Positions 32,268-40,406 of a stretch of DNA of 64,000 nt are shown piece by piece. Every line of letters begins with the position of its first letter. The first letter of the stretch is position 1. The notes under the pieces are model-generated. The model did not search any database. It was not told the origin of the DNA and was given only the letters and a program-made list of their open reading frames with translations. The position numbers and the translations under genes are program-made. This DNA comes from an uncultured Syntrophobacterales bacterium (GTDB lineage: Bacteria; Desulfobacterota; Syntrophia; Syntrophales; UBA5619), in assembly GCA_903928915.1 (NCBI GenBank), contig CAIYSL010000139.1:23114-87113 (forward strand), read 5' to 3'.

Positions 32268-33931
32268 GAAGAGCGGTCCAATCGCTGTCGCTGCTCCTGT
32301 TCACCCTGCTGTTCCTGCTGGCCACCTTTCGGCTCCCCGGGTGGCTCCCCGCCGACATCTACCTGCGGATCGACCCGCTCATCGGGCTCACCGCCGTGGC
32401 AGCCTCGCGGGAGATGATCCCCCGGGTCCTCTGGGCGTTGGTCCTGGTCGGGGCGACCCTGGCACTCGGGCGGTTCTTCTGCGCCTGGCTCTGCCCGCTG
32501 GGGGCGACCATCGACGGCTTCGACGGCATCCTGTTCCGGAAGGTCCGCCGGCCGGGGCCGAGCGGGGAGACGAACCTGCGGAAGACGAAGTACGTGCTTT
32601 TGATCCTGATCGTCGGCGCGGCGCTCCTCGGGGTCTCGCTGGCCTACCTGCTCGACCCGATCGCGCTCCTGACCCGGTTCTACGCCCTGGTCCTGTACCC
32701 TGCGGCCGTGGCGGTGGCCAACGTCCTGCTGGACCTCCTGCGGCCGCTGACCGGGGCGATGGGCTGGGTCGGCCTCTCCCACCTGCGGTATCCCCAGCCG
32801 GTATTCTACATGACGGGCCTGACGCTTTTGCTCTTCGGCGGGGTGATCAGCCTGGGGCTGCTGGCGCCGCGGTTCTGGTGCCGCTTCCTCTGCCCCCTGG
32901 GGGCCCTGCTCAGCCTGATCGCGCCGCTGGGGCTGTTCAAGCGCCGGGTGAGCGCCGCGTGCACCCGCTGCCTGGCCTGCCAAAAGGCCTGCCCGATGGG
33001 GGCGATCCCCGCCGATCCGCTTGCCACCCGGGCGCCCGAATGCATCCAGTGCCGCACCTGCGCCGCGGTCTGCCCCGAGCGGGCCGTCTCCTACCCCGCC
33101 TCGCTTTCCGGGATGGGCGAGCACTCCCGGTTCGACCTGTCGCGCCGGGGGGCGATCGCCTCCCTGGGCGGGGGGCTGACCCTGGGGTTCGTGACGCTCC
33201 AGAGCCCCTTCACCTTCTTGGAGGGGCGGCGGCAGCTCATCCGGCCGCCGGGCGCGCTCCCCGAGGAGGCCTTCCTGCGCACCTGCGTCCGCTGTGGGGA
33301 GTGCATGAAGTCCTGCGTCACCAACACGCTCCAGCCCTGCCTGTGGGAGTCGGGTCTGCAGGGGCTCTGGACCCCCAAGGCGGAGCTCCGGATGGCCCCC
33401 TGCGAGCCGAACTGCAACGTCTGCGGTCGGGTCTGTCCGACCCAGGCGATCCGGTCGGTGTCGCTGGAGGAGAAGAACCACGCCAAGATCGGGACGGCGA
33501 TCCTCAAGAAGGAGCAGTGCCTGGTCTGGGCCCAGAACAAGCTCTGCCTAATCTGCGACGAGATCTGCCCGTACAACGCCATCGTGTTTCGGCCGATCGA
33601 CGGATTCCGGCGGCCCGTGGTGATCGCCTCGCGGTGCAACGGCTGCGGGTACTGCGAGCAGCGCTGCCCCGTGAAGGGGGACTCCGCCATCGTCGTGGTC
33701 CCGGACGGCGAGATCCGCCTGAAGGAGGGCTCCTACATCCGCGAGGCGAAGAAGCTCCAGCTCGAGTTCAAGCCCGACCCCGGCGACGACAGATACCTGA
33801 TCGGCGAGTCGGGGTTCGAGATCGGCGGGCAGCCCCCGGCCGCGCCGGGCGGACTGCCCGCCGCAGGACCCCCCGCCGGGACCGCGCCCGGCTCCCTCCC
33901 GCCCGCCGGGAAGCCCAAGGGGTTCCTCTAA
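32264..33931 (+). CDS. NapH/CcoG-like membrane polyferredoxin
   Basis: 555 residues from ATG 32264, which overlaps the DUF362 stop. An N-terminal hydrophobic segment and further membrane helices carry two CxxxCP motifs (FFCAWLCPLGATIDG, FWCRFLCPLGALLSL), as in NapH-type quinol oxidases. Then come many ferredoxin groups: CTRCLACQKACP, CIQCRTCAAVCP, CVRCGECMKSC, CNVCGRVCP, CLICDEICP and CNGCGYCEQRCP. An internal SRRGAIASLGGG resembles a degenerate Tat/membrane-insertion signal. A proline/glycine-rich tail ends the protein. It should move electrons between the quinone pool and the Tat-exported reductase. Confidence 0.87.
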   Translation: MRRAVQSLSLLLFTLLFLLATFRLPGWLPADIYLRIDPLIGLTAVAASREMIPRVLWALVLVGATLALGRFFCAWLCPLGATIDGFDGILFRKVRRPGPSGETNLRKTKYVLLILIVGAALLGVSLAYLLDPIALLTRFYALVLYPAAVAVANVLLDLLRPLTGAMGWVGLSHLRYPQPVFYMTGLTLLLFGGVISLGLLAPRFWCRFLCPLGALLSLIAPLGLFKRRVSAACTRCLACQKACPMGAIPADPLATRAPECIQCRTCAAVCPERAVSYPASLSGMGEHSRFDLSRRGAIASLGGGLTLGFVTLQSPFTFLEGRRQLIRPPGALPEEAFLRTCVRCGECMKSCVTNTLQPCLWESGLQGLWTPKAELRMAPCEPNCNVCGRVCPTQAIRSVSLEEKNHAKIGTAILKKEQCLVWAQNKLCLICDEICPYNAIVFRPIDGFRRPVVIASRCNGCGYCEQRCPVKGDSAIVVVPDGEIRLKEGSYIREAKKLQLEFKPDPGDDRYLIGESGFEIGGQPPAAPGGLPAAGPPAGTAPGSLPPAGKPKGFL

Positions 33932-34240
33932 ATCACCGGCCGCTTTTCCCCCCCGGGCCCTGCACGGCAGGGTGATCAAGCGGGGATACCGCCACTCCGG
34001 CGGAGGCCGGAATCCAGCGGAAAAGCGGGATGCGGGCCGCCTCCGGCGCGACATACCCATTGACAGGCCGAGCCGTCGGGCGTATAGCACCCGCTCGCCT
34101 GCGGCAGGTACTGCCCAGCCGCCGGCGCCGGCAGGAGGCGCGGCGCGCCCCGGCAGGGGCGCTCCGGAGCCGGGATGCACGGAAGCGAATCGCAGTACGC
34201 CGCCCGGGGGAATCATTTCTATCGGTAAGGAACAGCGATA
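33932..34240 (+). other. Intergenic region with a REP-like unit and EamA promoter
   Basis: 309 bases with no supported gene. It holds a REP-like unit at 33991-34020, CACTCCGGCGGAGGCCGGAA being a version of the widespread CCGGC-n4-GCCGG interspersed repeat, and the promoter listed separately. The rest is GC-rich with several short inverted repeats (GCCGGCGCCGGC near 34120-34131). Confidence 0.5.
34060..34088 (+). promoter_or_regulatory. Sigma-70-type promoter for the EamA gene
   Basis: TTGACA (34060-34065), 17-base spacer, TATAGC (34083-34088), about 150 bases before the start codon. Confidence 0.65.
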
Positions 34241-35212
34241 ATGATCCACAACGCCCTGCGGGGCATCCTCTTGATGATCAGCGCCATGGTCTTCCTCCCG
34301 GTCAAGGACGGGATGGCCAAGGTCCTCGGCGGCGCTTACCCGCCGCTCCAGATCATCTGGGCGCAGTTCAGCATCGTCTACCTGGTGCTCGCCCCGTTCA
34401 TCGTCCTGCGGTACGGCGCCGGGATGCTGTTGCCCCGTCCGCCGGGGCTCCAGTTTCTCCGCGGGGTGTTCACCTTCTGGGGGATCGGGTTCTTCTACTG
34501 GGCCGTGCAATACATCCCGCTGGCGAGCACGACCTCGATCTATTTCCTGGCCCCGCTGGTGGTGACGGCGCTCTCCCCGTGGGTATTGAAGGAGCGGGTG
34601 GACCTGCGCCGCTGGGTGGCCGTGGTGGTGGGGTTCCTGGGGGTGACCTTGATCCTCCGGCCCGACCTGCGGGAGTTCAACCCGGGGTATGCCATCGCCG
34701 TCGTCGGCGGGATCAGCATCGGCCTGTTCTACATCGCCAACCGGAGGCTCGCGGACGGGGGACCGGCGGTGGTGATGCTCGCCCATTCGGTCCTGATCGG
34801 CGCGGTCCTCTCCTCCTTCGCCGTCCCCTTCGTCTGGGTCCCGCCCCGGGCGGCGGACGTCCCGCTGATCGCGGCGTTCGTTCTCTGCGCCCTGGTGGGG
34901 CAGGGGCTCCTGATGGCCGCCTTCAAGAACGCGCCGGCCTCGATCGTCGCCCCGTTCCAGTACAGCGCCATCATCTCGGCGACGCTGTTCGGGTTTTTCG
35001 CCCTGGGCGAATTCCCCGATCGGCTGACGATCGCCGGGATCGCCGTGGTCGTGGCCAGCGGCTTGTACATCGCGCTCCGCGAGGGAAGGATCAGGAACGG
35101 GAGCGACCGGCGATCAATTCTCCCTGCCGAATCCATTGACAGAAAAGCGGCAATCGGCTTATGCTGCACGGCACGAACGAAAACCCTGCCGAAAGCGGAC
35201 GGAGATACCTGA
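34241..35212 (+). CDS. EamA/DMT-family transporter
   Basis: 323 residues with about ten membrane segments in two EamA halves: MISAMVFLPVKDGMAKVLGGAYPPLQIIWAQFSIVYL, YIPLASTTSIYFLAPLVVTALSPWVLKERVDLRRWVAVVVGFLGVTLILRP, then NRRLADGGPAVV..HS and PASIVAPFQYSAIISATLFGFFALGEFPDRLTIAGIAVV. Inner-membrane drug/metabolite transporter, substrate unknown. The C-terminus (~30 residues past the last helix) overlaps the promoter for the next gene. Confidence 0.88.
   Translation: MIHNALRGILLMISAMVFLPVKDGMAKVLGGAYPPLQIIWAQFSIVYLVLAPFIVLRYGAGMLLPRPPGLQFLRGVFTFWGIGFFYWAVQYIPLASTTSIYFLAPLVVTALSPWVLKERVDLRRWVAVVVGFLGVTLILRPDLREFNPGYAIAVVGGISIGLFYIANRRLADGGPAVVMLAHSVLIGAVLSSFAVPFVWVPPRAADVPLIAAFVLCALVGQGLLMAAFKNAPASIVAPFQYSAIISATLFGFFALGEFPDRLTIAGIAVVVASGLYIALREGRIRNGSDRRSILPAESIDRKAAIGLCCTARTKTLPKADGDT
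35136..35165 (+). promoter_or_regulatory. Sigma-70-type promoter for the sugar-phosphate isomerase gene
   Basis: TTGACA (35136-35141), 18-base spacer, TATGCT (35160-35165), lying inside the 3' end of the EamA gene and 49 bases before the isomerase ATG. Confidence 0.55.
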
Positions 35213-35213
35213 C

Positions 35214-36119
35214 ATGGATGAAATGCAGCTTCAGACGAGACTCGCGCTCCATCCCTGGAGCCTCGAGACGACGCCGCTGGCGGTCCTGCTGCGCGTGGCG
35301 CGGGAGACGGGCTGGAACGCGGTGGAGCTGCGGAATGCCGATTTCGCGGTTGCGGCCGGCGCCGGGATGGGCAACGGCGAGGTTCTGGCGCTGATCCGGG
35401 AAAGCGGCATGCCGGTCTCGGTCCTCGGCGTCAAGTACGGCTGGATCTTTGCCCGGGGCGAGGAGCGGCGCCGGCTGTTCGCGGATTTTGCCGACACCTG
35501 CGCCAACGCCGTGGCGCTCGGCTGCGACATGCTGATGAGTGCGCCGGGACCGCGGGCCGAAGGCACGATTTCCGCTGCGGCTGCCAGCCTGCGCGAAGCG
35601 GGCGACGTCGCCCGATCGTACGGCCTGCGGCTGGCGATCGAGTTCAGTTGCACCCACAACGTCATCAACAGCCTCGAAAAGGCCCGGGAAATGCTGGCGC
35701 TGGCTGGCCATCCCAGCTGCGGCCTCCTTTTGGACACGTACCACCTTGAACGCACCGGCGCCGGCGGTCGTGCCTTCGCGGAGGTCCCGCCGCAGGAGAT
35801 CTTCGCCTTTCATTTCAGCGACTGCCCTGCGACCCCGCTGGCGCCCGATACGGCGCGTCCGGTCGATCGCCTTGTCCCGGGGCGGGGCGTTGTGCGCTGG
35901 CGCGAGGTTCTCGGACTGCTGATCGAAAAGGGCTATTCGGGCTACCTCAGCTACGAAGGTCCGAACCCGGTGCAATGGGCGAGGTCTCCGGAAGAGGTAG
36001 CGCGAGAAGCCGCCGCTGCGATGCGCACCATTCTGGCATCGCTCCGCGGAGAATCGGAGCTGCACCCCCCTGGTGCGGGAGCGCGGAGAGCAGCGCATGG
36101 AACCGAAGGCGGAGCATAG
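35214..36119 (+). CDS. Sugar phosphate isomerase/epimerase-family TIM-barrel protein
   Basis: 301 residues from ATG 35214 (GGAG nine bases upstream). An AP endonuclease 2/xylose-isomerase-like barrel: LALHPWSLETTPLAVLLRVARETGWNAVELRN, LAIEFSCTHNVINSLEKA (metal Glu), CGLLLDTYHLER (Asp/His), IFAFHFSDC (His) and GYSGYLSYEGP (Glu). The metal-site arrangement fits an isomerase or epimerase of a sugar or polyol. The natural substrate cannot be told. Confidence 0.82.
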   Translation: MDEMQLQTRLALHPWSLETTPLAVLLRVARETGWNAVELRNADFAVAAGAGMGNGEVLALIRESGMPVSVLGVKYGWIFARGEERRRLFADFADTCANAVALGCDMLMSAPGPRAEGTISAAAASLREAGDVARSYGLRLAIEFSCTHNVINSLEKAREMLALAGHPSCGLLLDTYHLERTGAGGRAFAEVPPQEIFAFHFSDCPATPLAPDTARPVDRLVPGRGVVRWREVLGLLIEKGYSGYLSYEGPNPVQWARSPEEVAREAAAAMRTILASLRGESELHPPGAGARRAAHGTEGGA

Positions 36120-36196
36120 GCGCCGGGAGCGGCGCCTGCCGGACGATGATGTCCTCCGCCCGGGAACCGGCCACCGGCCTCCGGGGAGGTCCGGCG

Positions 36197-36544
36197 GTGC
36201 ATGAGGTTGCGCTAACCGGGGCGCTGCTCGCGATCGTGGAGGAATACGCCCAGCGGGAGAAGTTCGGCCGGGTCAACTCCCTCCGGCTCTCCCTCGGCCG
36301 CCTCTCCTGTCTCGACCCCGAGGCCCTCGAATTCACCTTCGCCGTCCAGGCCCGGGGCACCGTGGCCGAGGGGGCCCGGCTGGAGTTCGCGATCCAGCCC
36401 GCTGTGCTCGCCTGCGTTGCTTGTGGAAAGGACTCGGTCTGCGAAGGCCCCTTTGAAACCTGCTGTCCTCATTGCGGGAGTTGCGACGTCCTCTTGACGG
36501 GAGGAACGCAAGATCTGAAACTCCTGGAGTTGGATGTGGATTAG
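36197..36544 (+). CDS. hypA: Hydrogenase nickel-insertion protein HypA
   Basis: 115 residues. The start is GTG 36197, since GTG-CAT-GAG gives the required MHE N-terminus whose His2 binds nickel; GGGGAGG precedes it. KFGRVNSLRLSLGRLSCLDPEALEFTFAVQARGTVAEGARLEF and the zinc cysteines (VLACVACGKDS..CCPHCGSCDV) match HypA. It delivers Ni to the hydrogenase large subunit with HypB. It precedes the structural genes by ~225 bases and is separate from the rest of the hyp genes. Confidence 0.92.
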   Translation: MHEVALTGALLAIVEEYAQREKFGRVNSLRLSLGRLSCLDPEALEFTFAVQARGTVAEGARLEFAIQPAVLACVACGKDSVCEGPFETCCPHCGSCDVLLTGGTQDLKLLELDVD

Positions 36545-36688
36545 CGCAGAGGACTCCGCGCCCTATCTTCTGCGCTCAATTCGTGACCCCGCCCGAATCA
36601 GGTGAGTACCTTTCACCGCATTCTCGGGACCTCCTCCCGGTCCCTCCTATACTGTCAATCAGATGACGGATAATCACGAAAAAAATAG

Positions 36689-36717
36689 TTGACAGACGTC
36701 CAGTCTTCTCCAATAAT
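36689..36717 (+). promoter_or_regulatory. Sigma-70-type promoter of the hydrogenase operon
   Basis: TTGACA (36689-36694), 17-base spacer, AATAAT (36712-36717) in the AT-rich 226-base gap ahead of the small-subunit gene. Confidence 0.7.
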
Positions 36718-36748
36718 GTATATACAGGAGCATACAGGTACATACTGA
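36717..36748 (+). repeat. 10-bp-phased direct repeats with a palindrome in the hydrogenase leader
   Basis: The perfect 10-bp palindrome TGTATATACA (36717-36726) overlaps three repeats on a 10-base period: ATACAGG (36722-36728), ATACAGG (36732-36738) and ATACTGA (36742-36748). It starts at the -10 box and covers the transcription start, so it could be an operator for a repressor or metal/redox regulator. No regulator gene is next to it. Confidence 0.4.
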
Positions 36749-36770
36749 AGCGAAAAAAAAGGGGGAGGGT

Positions 36771-37970
36771 ATGGAAACGGAAGGGGACGCGTATCGGAGG
36801 AAGGTAAAGACGCAATACAGGGAATTGCTTTCCCATTGCCAGGAAAACCTGGACCGGATGGAGGGAGAATTACCGAAGCCTCGGGTGAATCTCCATGAGG
36901 AACTAACTTCCCAGGGCATCAGTCGGCGAGATTTCATCAAGTGGACCTCGGTCACCACAGCCCTCTTGATGCTGCCGCCGGTTTTCAAACCCCTGGTGGC
37001 CAGGGCCGCCGAGCAGTTCAGCCGCCTTCCCGTCGTATGGCTTCACTTTGCTGAATGCACGGGATGCAGCGAGGCGCTGTTGCGCACCAGCTACCCCAAC
37101 GTGGACAGCATCCTGCTCGACACGATCTCGCTGGAGTACCACGAGACACTCATGGCCGCAGCGGGACACCAGGCAGAGCAGAACCTGGAGAAGGCCCTTG
37201 CTGACTTCAACGGGAAGTTCATCTGCGTCGTTGAGGGCGCCCTGCCGCGCGGCCTGGACGGTAAGTATCTTACCCTCGGACCAAAGGGGAAAACGGGGAT
37301 CGCGCTGGCCAGGGAGGTCACATCGAAGGCAGCTGCCGTGATCTGTATCGGCAGTTGCGCCTCCTTTGGCAACGTGCAGGCAGCCAAGCCGAATCCGACG
37401 GACGCCGCAAGCATCGGCTGGGCGCTGAAGATCCAAACCGTGAACATCGCGGGCTGTCCCCCGAACCCGGCCAACTTTGTCGGCACCGTTCTGCACTACC
37501 TCTTATTCGGTGGATTACCGGCGCTTGACTCCCTGGGCCGCCCGATCTGGGCTTACCGAATGCGGATCCATGACTATTGTGAAAGACGTCCCCACTATGA
37601 TGCCGCCGAATACGTTGAGGAGTGGGGCGACATGGCTGCCGCGAAAGGCTGGTGCCTCTACAAAATGGGGTGCAAAGGTCCCTATACCTATGGCAACTGC
37701 GGCAAGGTGCGTTTCAATGATGCCGTCTCCTGGCCGATCATGGCGGGGCATGGCTGTATGGGCTGCACGGAGCCCGGCTTCTGGGACACCATGGCTCCCC
37801 TGGAGAAGCCGATCGATGAGAAGACGCTGGGCGGCGGCGAGAAGACCATCGATACGCTCGGCGTGACCCTCCTGGGAGCGACCTTGGCCGGAATTGGTGC
37901 TCATGCAGGGTTGATGGCGGTCAAGCATAGGGATAAATTGCACATCTACGAAACGTCCCATAAGGAATAG
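36771..37970 (+). CDS. hyaA: [NiFe] hydrogenase small subunit (group 1, membrane-anchored, Tat-exported)
   Basis: 399 residues from ATG 36771. An unusually long pre-signal of ~50 residues leads to a Tat motif SRRDFIKW (R52-R53) and hydrophobic stretch. The Fe-S ligands are present: ECTGCSEALLRTSYP (proximal), GSCASFGNVQ, AGCPPNPAN, IHDYCERRPHY (distal His/Cys), CKGPYTYGNCG and GHGCMGCTEPGFWD. A C-terminal membrane helix (LLGATLAGIGAHAGLMAV) anchors it. It carries electrons from the active site to cytochrome b on the periplasmic side. Group 1 uptake hydrogenase assigned by these features plus the cytochrome gene. Confidence 0.93.
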   Translation: METEGDAYRRKVKTQYRELLSHCQENLDRMEGELPKPRVNLHEELTSQGISRRDFIKWTSVTTALLMLPPVFKPLVARAAEQFSRLPVVWLHFAECTGCSEALLRTSYPNVDSILLDTISLEYHETLMAAAGHQAEQNLEKALADFNGKFICVVEGALPRGLDGKYLTLGPKGKTGIALAREVTSKAAAVICIGSCASFGNVQAAKPNPTDAASIGWALKIQTVNIAGCPPNPANFVGTVLHYLLFGGLPALDSLGRPIWAYRMRIHDYCERRPHYDAAEYVEEWGDMAAAKGWCLYKMGCKGPYTYGNCGKVRFNDAVSWPIMAGHGCMGCTEPGFWDTMAPLEKPIDEKTLGGGEKTIDTLGVTLLGATLAGIGAHAGLMAVKHRDKLHIYETSHKE

Positions 37971-37986
37971 AACGGGAGGAATTGAA

Positions 37987-39657
37987 ATGACGAAGCGCAT
38001 CATTGTCGATCCCGTCACGAGGATCGAGGGGCACTTGCGAATCGAAGTCGAAGTCGACGAGAGCAACGTGATAAAGGATGCCTGGAGCAGCATCACACTG
38101 TGGCGTGGCATTGAGACCATCCTCAAGGGACGCGATCCGCGGGACGCCGGTCTGATGACCCAGCGCTTCTGCGGCGTTTGCACCTATTCGCACTATGAGG
38201 CGAGCATTCTTGCCTGTGAGGATGCATTCAAGGTCACACCGCCGCCCAATGCGCGGCTCATCCGCAACCTGATCAACGGCGGCCAGTACCTCACGGACCA
38301 TATCATGCATTTCTACCACCTGCACGGCCTGGACTGGGTGGACATCGTCAGCGCTCTGTCTGCCGACCCTCGGAAGGCCGTCGACCTGGCGAAATCCTAC
38401 CACGCGAATCCCTTCAACTGCTCGGAGACCCATTACCGGGCTGTCCAGGAGCGCCTTGCCCGGTTTGTAAAAACAGGGCGGCTGGGTCCCTTTGCCAATG
38501 CATACTGGGGAAATCCCTCCTTCAAGCTCCCCCCGGAGGCGAACCTCGTTATCGTCTCCCACTACCTTGACGCCCTCCAGGTGTCCAAGATCGGTGCCCA
38601 GATGATGGCTATCTTCGGCGGCAAGAATCCCCATCCACAGACCCTCGTCGTGGGCGGTGTCACTTCCATCATGGATCTTGACGCCCACCGCATCGGCGAG
38701 TACCTCTTTCGGTTGCGGGAGGTGAAGGCCTTCGTCGAGACGGCCTATATCCCCGATGTCCTGCTCGCGGCAACATACTATAAAGGGGAGGGGCTCCAGG
38801 GGATAGGCGGCGGCGTGAAGAACTACCTTTCCTACGGCGGCTTCCCGCTGGACGACCGCTGGAGGAATCTCCTGTTCCCGAGAGGGATTGTGAAGGATCG
38901 CGATCTGTCGAAACCCCAGAGACTCGGCGAGGCGAAAATCACCGAAGAGGTTACCCATGCCTGGTACCGGGGGACAGAGTCCCAGCACCCCTCCGTGGGT
39001 ACGACGGAGCCCGAATACACCGGCTATGACGCAAATGGAAATGTGAAGGGAGGAGAGAAGTATACATGGTGCAAGGCGCCCCGCTATGACGGCGAGCCTT
39101 ACGAAGTGGGGCCGCTCGCCCGCTTCCTGGTCGCCTATGCTCAAGGAAACCCGGAGATAAGGGGTCTCGTTGATTCCACCTTGAAGGCCACTGGACTTCC
39201 GGCGAGCGCACTCTTCTCGACACTGGGGCGAACGGCCGCACGGGCCTTGGAAACGAAATATATCGGCGACCATGTCGAGAGCTGGGTCAATGAGCTCGTG
39301 ACCAACATCAAGACCGGCGACACCAGAACCTGGACCCGGTGCGAAGTTCCCGACCAGGCCGAAGGCCGGGGGATGACGGAAGTCCCCCGGGGCGCCCTGG
39401 GCCATTGGATCCGCATTGAGGACAAGGTAATCGCCAACTACCAGGCAGTGGTTCCCTCGACCTGGAACTGCTCGCCCCGGGACAAGGCGGGACGGCGCGG
39501 TCCCTATGAAGAATCCCTCATCGGGATAAGACTGGCCAAGGTGGACCAGCCCCTGGAGATCCTCCGCACGATTCACTCCTTCGATCCCTGCATGGCCTGT
39601 GCGGTCCATATCATCGATCCGAAATCGGACACGATCAGACAGTTCAAAGTGTCCTGA
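37987..39657 (+). CDS. hyaB: [NiFe] hydrogenase large subunit
   Basis: 556 residues. L1 motif RFCGVCTYSHYEAS (C62, C65) and L2 DPCMACAVH (C535, C538, H541) give the four Ni/Fe cysteines; both L2 positions are Cys, so this is not a [NiFeSe] enzyme. The 15 residues after H541 are the C-terminal peptide removed by the maturation protease. IVDPVTRIEGHLRIEVE and ALSADPRKAVDLA are also typical. It oxidises H2 at the active site. Sixteen bases separate it from the small subunit, and the Tat signal of that subunit carries both across. Confidence 0.95.
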   Translation: MTKRIIVDPVTRIEGHLRIEVEVDESNVIKDAWSSITLWRGIETILKGRDPRDAGLMTQRFCGVCTYSHYEASILACEDAFKVTPPPNARLIRNLINGGQYLTDHIMHFYHLHGLDWVDIVSALSADPRKAVDLAKSYHANPFNCSETHYRAVQERLARFVKTGRLGPFANAYWGNPSFKLPPEANLVIVSHYLDALQVSKIGAQMMAIFGGKNPHPQTLVVGGVTSIMDLDAHRIGEYLFRLREVKAFVETAYIPDVLLAATYYKGEGLQGIGGGVKNYLSYGGFPLDDRWRNLLFPRGIVKDRDLSKPQRLGEAKITEEVTHAWYRGTESQHPSVGTTEPEYTGYDANGNVKGGEKYTWCKAPRYDGEPYEVGPLARFLVAYAQGNPEIRGLVDSTLKATGLPASALFSTLGRTAARALETKYIGDHVESWVNELVTNIKTGDTRTWTRCEVPDQAEGRGMTEVPRGALGHWIRIEDKVIANYQAVVPSTWNCSPRDKAGRRGPYEESLIGIRLAKVDQPLEILRTIHSFDPCMACAVHIIDPKSDTIRQFKVS

Positions 39658-39669
39658 AAGGAGGCATCC

Positions 39670-40338
39670 GTGGAGACGATTACACCCAAGAAGGAATGGT
39701 CCGCGGCGATCCGTTTGAACCACTGGCTCAGGGTAATATGCATCTCCTTTCTCATTATCACTGGGCTATACATCGCCGAGCCCTACACCATCGAGAAGGG
39801 GTGGACGGGGGAGAAGATGTTTATGGCGGAGGTTCGTTTCTGGCACATATTCTTCGGAATGAGCATCGGCCTCCTCTTTATCTGGCGATTCTATCTCTCG
39901 TTTTTCTCGCGGTTCCACGCGGACTGGCAAGACTTCCTCGCCTGGACGAATTGGACGAATGTGAAGCAGGAGCTCCGATTCTATTTTCTCCTTTCCAAGG
40001 AGCCGCCGGAGGCAAAATATCTCTTCGATCCCCTTCAGTCGCTTTCCTATTTGGGGTTCATGGTAATGCTGTTCGGCCTGATTCTGACGGGGACGATTAT
40101 GATGGGTGCCGGCTACGATCAGGGGCTTACGGCTCTGGTCTATAGGATAGTCAAGCCGGTCGAAATCTGGATAGGGGGGCTTGCCACGATCCGCTGGATA
40201 CACCATATCATGATGTGGGGGGTCATCCTCTTCATGGCGATCCACGTCAACATGGCCTTCCTGCACGATTATCTGTTCAAGGAGGGGACCGTATCTTCGA
40301 TGATCAGCGGTACGCTTTTCCATCGGTCGCACAAATAA
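39670..40338 (+). CDS. hyaC: Ni/Fe-hydrogenase b-type cytochrome subunit
   Basis: 222 residues, four membrane helices. WSAAIRLNHWLRVICISFLIITGLYI (helix 1 His), RFWHIFFGMSIGLLFIWRFY (His), LFDPLQSLSYLGFMVMLFGLILTGTI and RWIHHIMMWGVILFMAIHVNMAFLHD (His ligands) match HyaC/CybH and provide two b-type hemes. It passes electrons from the small subunit to the quinone pool. A start at 39670 is GTG with AAAGGAGG upstream. Confidence 0.93.
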   Translation: METITPKKEWSAAIRLNHWLRVICISFLIITGLYIAEPYTIEKGWTGEKMFMAEVRFWHIFFGMSIGLLFIWRFYLSFFSRFHADWQDFLAWTNWTNVKQELRFYFLLSKEPPEAKYLFDPLQSLSYLGFMVMLFGLILTGTIMMGAGYDQGLTALVYRIVKPVEIWIGGLATIRWIHHIMMWGVILFMAIHVNMAFLHDYLFKEGTVSSMISGTLFHRSHK

Positions 40339-40362
40339 CAGTTGGAGAGAGAGGGTTTCACA

Positions 40363-40389
40363 CAGGGGGGGAGGGCGCCCTCCCCCCTG
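40363..40389 (+). other. Strong GC hairpin between cytochrome b and protease genes
   Basis: A near-palindrome, CAGGGGGG...AGGG with its mirror ...CCCTCCCCCCTG, folds into a ~10-bp GC stem with a 4-base GCGC loop. No U-run follows (CTGCATTC), so it is more likely an mRNA-stability or partial attenuation element that sets structural genes above maturation genes. Confidence 0.45.
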
Positions 40390-40406
40390 CATTCACAGGA
40401 GACGCG

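Noticed and set aside
39590..39612. [NiFeSe] hydrogenase: Sec in the large-subunit C-terminal motif
   Set aside because: Both L2 codons are TGC/TGT cysteines (DPCMACAVH) and no in-frame TGA is present, so the hydrogenase is a plain [NiFe] type.
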